Below are positions 61,614 through 64,000 of a stretch of DNA of 64,000 nucleotides, one piece after another. Position numbers and translations under genes: made by a program. The stretch lies in assembly GCF_015910445.1 (NCBI RefSeq), contig NZ_CP048882.1:6383501-6447500 (forward strand). The letters are read 5' to 3'. The stretch is from Streptomyces bathyalis (GTDB lineage Bacteria > Actinomycetota > Actinomycetes > Streptomycetales > Streptomycetaceae). Every line of letters starts with the position of its first letter. Position 1 is the first letter of the stretch. The notes beneath the pieces were generated by a model, which saw nothing but the letters and a program-made list of their open reading frames with translations, was not told where the DNA came from and ran no database searches.

Positions 61614-62180
61614 CTACGTCAGCGTGCCGGTGCGTGTGAGCAGCCTCGTGCGGGCCTCCATCAGCGCGAACCCCAGCAGGTTCTCTCCGCGCCACTGCGA
61701 AGGGTCACGCACCCGCGCGTCGTCCGCGGCGAGGCCGACGCCCCAGACGCGGTCCAGTGGGCTCGCCTCCACCAGTACGCGGCTGTTGGTGCCGAGCAGG
61801 TATTCGCGCAGCTCGCCGTGCTGCCCGAACTTCCGCAGGCTGCCCTCGACCACGATGCCGAAGCGCTCGCGCTCCCACACGCTCGGGTCGAACCCCTGAA
61901 CCGAGCGGCCCGCGGCCTTCGCCTGCCGGGGATGGCGGGCGGCCACCGCGCGCTGTTCCGCTTCCTCGTCCCCGAACAGCCGCGCCTTACGGGCCATCAT
62001 CCAGTGCTCCGCGGTGGCGTATTCGACACCCTCCACCTCGAAGGGGGCAGGCCACCACTGGCTCAGGCAGCCCTTGCCGATGGCGCCGTCCCGCCGAGGC
62101 CGATGGCCATAAAAGTAGAGGTACTTGAAGCGCTCGCCGCGTGCGGCGCGTTCGGCGAGTTCAGCGACGTTGTCGACCAT
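61614..62180 (-). CDS. NADAR (YbiA-like) family protein
   Basis: 188 residues: KYLYFYGHRPRRDGAIGKGCLSQWWPAPFEVEGVEYATAEHWMMARKARLFGDEEA, then GFDPSVWERERFGIVVEGSLRKFGQHGELREYLLGTNSRVLVEASPLDRVWGVGL and RGENLLGFALMEARTRL. The YxTAEHWMMARKA and GTNSRVLVEASPLDRVWGVGL blocks define the NADAR fold (N-glycosidases acting on ADP-ribose or riboflavin intermediates, also linked to reversal of ADP-ribosylation). Substrate here unknown. ATG 62180; monocistronic on the minus strand. Confidence 0.92.
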   Translation of the reverse strand: MVDNVAELAERAARGERFKYLYFYGHRPRRDGAIGKGCLSQWWPAPFEVEGVEYATAEHWMMARKARLFGDEEAEQRAVAARHPRQAKAAGRSVQGFDPSVWERERFGIVVEGSLRKFGQHGELREYLLGTNSRVLVEASPLDRVWGVGLAADDARVRDPSQWRGENLLGFALMEARTRLLTRTGTLT

Positions 62181-62282
62181 GGCGTGATTCTGGCAGCGCC
62201 GGGGTGCATTGCTCGACTGTTTATCAGGTGAGCCGGAGACCCCGGCGAATACCCTGCCGTGGAGCCCCCGGTCCGGCCCCGA

Positions 62283-63443
62283 CTACAGGTACAGGCCGGA
62301 GCCCTCGCCGTCGTTCTGCACGGGAACCGAGGCCGGCGAGGTGCCCTTGCGGAGCGCGAACAGCTCGGCCAGCGTGGCGCCTTCGCGACCGATTCCCTCT
62401 TCCGTACCGAGCCAGTTGACGGCCTCCTTGCGGCTGAGGGCGCCGACCTCGATGCGTGCCAGACATCTGCCCGGCCTCACCACCGCGGGGTGCAGCCGCT
62501 CCAGGTCCTCGTTCGTGGTCACGCCGACCAGCACGTTGCGGCCCTGGCCCAGCAGACCGTCCGTCAGATTGAGCAGACGTGAGAGGGCCTGGCCCGCGGC
62601 GTGCTTGGCCTCACCGCGGATCAACTCGTCGCAGTCCTCCAGGAGAAGGAGCCGCCAGCGCTGCTCGTCGGAGTCGCTGTCGTCGGCGCCGATGGCGATG
62701 TCCATCAAATAGCCGATGTTGTTGAACAGATGCTCCGGGTCGAGGACGCAGTCCACCTGGCACCAGTCGCGCCACGAACGCGCGAGCGTGCGCAGCGCCG
62801 AGGTCTTGCCCGTGCCGGGCGGGCCGTGGAGCAGCAGCAGACGGCCCGAGACCTCGTCCGGCGTGACCTTCATCAGCCCGTCCATGGCATCGGCCACGCG
62901 CGCCGTGTAGTTGGGACGTACCTCCTGCCAAGTGCCCGCGGTGATGGCACGGGTGGTGCGGCGCGGGCCGCGCATCGGCGAGTGGTACCAGAAGCCCATG
63001 GAGACCTTGTCGGACTGCGGTTCCGGCTCGTCCTCCGCGCCGTTGACGGCCTCGTCGAGCCGCTTCTGGGCGAGTTCGCCGCTGACCGCCGTCACCGTGA
63101 CGTCCGCTCCGTGCGTCCAGCGCGAGACCAGAACCGTCCAGCCCTCACCCTCCGCCAGAACCGTGCTGCGGCCGTCGGCCTGCGCCTCGCGCAGTACCTT
63201 CGCATCCGGAGGCAGCAGCGTGCGGCCCTTCTTGACGCGGTCGACGGAGTGACTGCGCGAGTAGGGCTGCTCCCCCTTGGTGAAGCGGCCCAGGAAGAGG
63301 GCGTCGATGACGTCGGACGGCGAGTCGGTGTCGTCGATGGTCAGGTACGGAGTGATCGCGTGCTCGGGCCTGGTCGGAGAAGTCAGGGTGTCACTCCTGT
63401 CGGTGGTGGACGACCGGCGGGGCTGTGCTGGCATGGCTGCCAT
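62283..63443 (-). CDS. DUF5925-family AAA ATPase
   Basis: 386 residues (ATG 63443; ATG 63434 is possible). The N-terminal domain (ITPYLTIDDTDSPSDVIDALFLGRFTKGEQPYSRSHSVDRV, EGWTVLVSRWTHGADVTVTAVS) is the DUF5925 region; MGFWYHSPMRGPRRTTRAITAGTWQEVRPNY links to an AAA module with Walker A LLLLHGPPGTGKTSALRTLARSW near residue 208, Walker B LLLLEDCDELI and sensor/arginine region VGVTTNEDLERLHPAVVRPGRCLARI. Reminiscent of ClpX-like/proteasomal-style AAA modules, but of unknown role; widely present in Streptomyces in my recollection. Confidence 0.85.
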   Translation of the reverse strand: MAAMPAQPRRSSTTDRSDTLTSPTRPEHAITPYLTIDDTDSPSDVIDALFLGRFTKGEQPYSRSHSVDRVKKGRTLLPPDAKVLREAQADGRSTVLAEGEGWTVLVSRWTHGADVTVTAVSGELAQKRLDEAVNGAEDEPEPQSDKVSMGFWYHSPMRGPRRTTRAITAGTWQEVRPNYTARVADAMDGLMKVTPDEVSGRLLLLHGPPGTGKTSALRTLARSWRDWCQVDCVLDPEHLFNNIGYLMDIAIGADDSDSDEQRWRLLLLEDCDELIRGEAKHAAGQALSRLLNLTDGLLGQGRNVLVGVTTNEDLERLHPAVVRPGRCLARIEVGALSRKEAVNWLGTEEGIGREGATLAELFALRKGTSPASVPVQNDGEGSGLYL

Positions 63444-63642
63444 GATCCGGCATCCCGGGCCCGGGCGCACGCACGTTTCCGCCCGTCCGGCCGGAAACAG
63501 GTGCGTATCACAAGGCGTCCCGTATGTTCGTCAACGCGCCTGTGGGGCAGGTGAATCCTGTGACCGGGATACACGGGTGGAGCAGTCGGGCGTTAGGGTT
63601 GCGGTGCCCGGGCCTCGTGCCCTCGTACGGGTGGGGAGTGTC

Positions 63643-63909
63643 ATGGAACAGATAACAGTGAGCGGCAGGGCGCGAGTGCCCGCCATCAAATGCGGTACGG
63701 GTGCGACGAGTTCGCGCCTCGACCGGCATCTGGCTGTGCTCGCGGGCCCCGCCGTGCCGCAGGGTGAGACGGAAGAAGCGACTTCGCTCATGCGTGAGAT
63801 CACCAAGCGTGACTCCGCGCGTAACCGGTCCGCAACCCGGAGCGGGCGTGTCTCGCTGTTCGCGCCGCTGCGCAAACTGCGCCGCACGCTCTTCGGCGGC
63901 CGCGGCTGA
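63643..63909 (+). CDS. Small conserved hypothetical protein
   Basis: 88 residues from ATG 63643 (GGGGAG 4 bp upstream): EQITVSGRARVPAIKCGTGATSSRLDRHLAVLAGPAVPQGETEEATSLMREITKRDSARNRSATRSGRVSLFAPLRKLRRTLFGGRG. It is basic at the C-terminus, has one cysteine, and no signal peptide or membrane helix. Similar short proteins occur in other Streptomyces as far as I recall; function unknown. A TAGGGT box at 63594-63599 may be its -10. Confidence 0.75.
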   Translation: MEQITVSGRARVPAIKCGTGATSSRLDRHLAVLAGPAVPQGETEEATSLMREITKRDSARNRSATRSGRVSLFAPLRKLRRTLFGGRG

Positions 63910-63970
63910 GCTTCCTTCCGCAGACCTTCCCCTGGGCCCTTCGGCCGGGGGAGACCCCGACCCTGCACCC

Positions 63971-64000
63971 TGGGGCGGTGGCCGACCGGCCACCGCCCCA
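63971..64000 (+). terminator. Terminator at window end
   Basis: TGGGGCGGTGGCC - GACC - GGCCACCGCCCCA, a perfect 13-bp stem with a tetraloop, running to the last base of the window. Confidence 0.75.

Overview
The window is GC-rich actinobacterial chromosomal DNA, almost certainly from a Streptomyces or close relative. It has many GTG/TTG starts, near-exclusive G/C third codon positions, long perfect GC hairpins as terminators, Tat and Sec signal peptides, class II HelD, SepF-like, MarP-like and DUF5925 proteins, and a core gene order known from Actinobacteria: tlyA - NAD kinase - recN ... pyrG - NUDIX ... ald - parA - scpA - scpB - pseudouridine synthase ... aroH - tyrA - cmk - plsC - der. It reads as chromosome arm-proximal core, not a plasmid, phage or island. 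I saw no rRNA, tRNA, CRISPR array, insertion sequence or prophage.

Layout. 1-3.4 kb: tlyA (cut by the window edge), NAD kinase and recN. 3.4-10.8 kb: an accessory interval between recN and pyrG with a decayed Gfo/Idh oxidoreductase tail, a GT4 glycosyltransferase, a LacI regulator divergent from two secreted beta-1,3-glucanases (GH16 by Sec, GH64 by Tat), and a GH15 glucoamylase-like enzyme. 11.2-13.6 kb: pyrG and an ADP-ribose-type NUDIX hydrolase. 13.6-18.1 kb: divergent HelD-type RNA polymerase-associated helicase and a STAND/TPR protein. 18.3-25.5 kb: ald, then a compact chromosome-organisation operon (ParA-like ATPase, DNA-binding-like partner, ScpA kleisin, ScpB, RsuA/RluB-type pseudouridine synthase). 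25.6-30.3 kb: chorismate mutase, prephenate dehydrogenase, cytidylate kinase, acyltransferase, Der GTPase.

30.4-43 kb: surface and regulatory genes: a proline-rich CxxC protein, a GT4 plus its companion, a 56-residue membrane peptide, a WYL regulator preceded by a perfect 23-bp inverted repeat, an I78-type protease inhibitor, a PAP2 phosphatase, a DHA2 efflux pump, a SepF-like cell-division protein and a streptogrisin-type secreted protease. 42.7-49.8 kb: asd, a metallophosphoesterase, and an SOS mutasome: a consensus actinobacterial LexA box in front of dnaE2 and a translationally coupled ImuB-like Y-family protein that appears to lack catalytic acids.

49.8-64 kb: an MFS/MarR efflux pair, SpoU/TrmH methyltransferase, secreted lipase, FMN-binding oxidase-like protein, a copper LPMO (AA10) with a sortase-like tail, an AMIN-like secreted protein, a DODA dioxygenase divergent from a leaderless MarR, a MarP-like protease, a frameshifted GNAT gene, a short GntR regulator, NADAR, a DUF5925 AAA ATPase and a small conserved protein.

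Most promising for follow-up: the LexA-controlled dnaE2/ImuB-like pair, the 23-bp palindrome before the WYL regulator, the remodelled recN-pyrG and NUDIX-ald intervals (steA/steB-like and xerD-like genes usual in this order are not seen), and the ParA/DNA-binding protein/kleisin operon.
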